Positions 29,563 to 29,596 of a stretch of 29,596 nt of DNA are shown piece by piece. The position numbers and the translations under genes were made by a program. This DNA comes from JBEKHI01 sp050012355. GTDB lineage: Bacteria; Actinomycetota; Actinomycetes; Streptosporangiales; Streptosporangiaceae. The DNA is taken from the NCBI GenBank assembly GCA_050012355.1, contig JBEKHI010000046.1:1-29596 (forward strand), written 5' to 3'. The notes under the pieces were generated by a model, which saw only the letters and a list, made by a program, of their open reading frames with translations, searched no databases and had not been told where the DNA came from. Numbering within the stretch: position 1 is the stretch's first letter; every line of letters begins with the position of its first letter.

Positions 29563-29596
29563 ATGGCTACCAAGACCGCCGACGGCGACGAGTTCC
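29563..29596 (+). CDS. Start of a further gene, cut by the window edge
   Basis: ATG followed by codons for MATKTADGDEF, open to the last base. It is preceded by a promoter-like TATACT but no Shine-Dalgarno. Too little is present to assign a family. A regulator that binds the inverted repeat next to it is a guess from context. Confidence 0.45.
   Translation, partial: MATKTADGDEF

Noticed and set aside
1..29596. CRISPR arrays, tRNA or rRNA genes, integrases and transposases
   Set aside because: No regularly spaced repeats, no tRNA-like cloverleaf or rRNA sequence and no recombinase motif were recognised; the only tandem repeat is the 12-bp one inside the MFS gene.

Overview
The window reads as chromosomal DNA of a high-GC Gram-positive actinobacterium. 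GC is high throughout with strong G/C at third codon positions, GTG starts are frequent, and the families present (LLM flavin/F420 oxidoreductases, DUF1206, FCD-GntR, PadR, ECF sigma factor with a SnoaL-like tail, Tat-exported phosphoesterase) are typical of that phylum. Genus cannot be assigned from the sequence alone. No rRNA, tRNA or CRISPR array was seen.

Layout. 1-7.4 kb: 3' part of a DHA2-type MFS exporter; a quinone-oxidoreductase-like MDR enzyme divergent from a GlxA/AraC-type regulator; a leftward cluster PadR - HAD hydrolase - LLM oxidoreductase - PhzF-like isomerase - GNAT acetyltransferase, divergent from a membrane protein across a 21-bp palindromic operator. 7.4-10.5 kb: a 630-bp non-coding stretch with repeats, a DUF1206 membrane protein, an ABM monooxygenase, a decayed ABC-2 permease and a MarR regulator. 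10.2-14.7 kb: a leftward catabolic operon (NtaA/DszA-type flavin monooxygenase, CaiB/BaiF CoA-transferase, CitE/HpcH-type lyase) divergent from a GntR-FCD regulator. 14.7-17.5 kb: a DEAD-box RNA helicase preceded by a very short coupled upstream ORF, a second copy of the intergenic repeat, and a Gln/Tyr-rich small protein. 17.5-19.2 kb: a lower-GC patch with a membrane-anchored protein carrying a LuxR-type HTH, probable gene debris and a perfect 17-bp inverted repeat. 19.2-24.2 kb: the most unusual locus, a double-length ABC permease overlapping by 4 bp an ATPase that is fused to two KdpD-sensor/USP modules. 24.3-29.6 kb: ECF sigma factor divergent from a class III extradiol dioxygenase, a GT-C glycosyltransferase-like membrane protein, a Tat-exported metallophosphoesterase with a LamG-like domain, and the first codons of a further gene.

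Main candidate for something new: the 1098-residue ABC ATPase fused to a duplicated KdpD N-terminal region (P-loop sensor plus universal-stress domain) without any histidine kinase. It suggests a transporter whose ATPase is gated directly by the signals KdpD senses (K+ or osmotic status, possibly c-di-AMP). The second KdpD module has lost its P-loop lysine, so one module looks like a binding or regulatory copy.

Recurrent regulation. Four regulator or operon starts show a -10-like hexamer 6-7 nt before the start codon and no Shine-Dalgarno, which is the signature of leaderless mRNAs. In each case an inverted repeat overlaps or flanks the divergent promoters.
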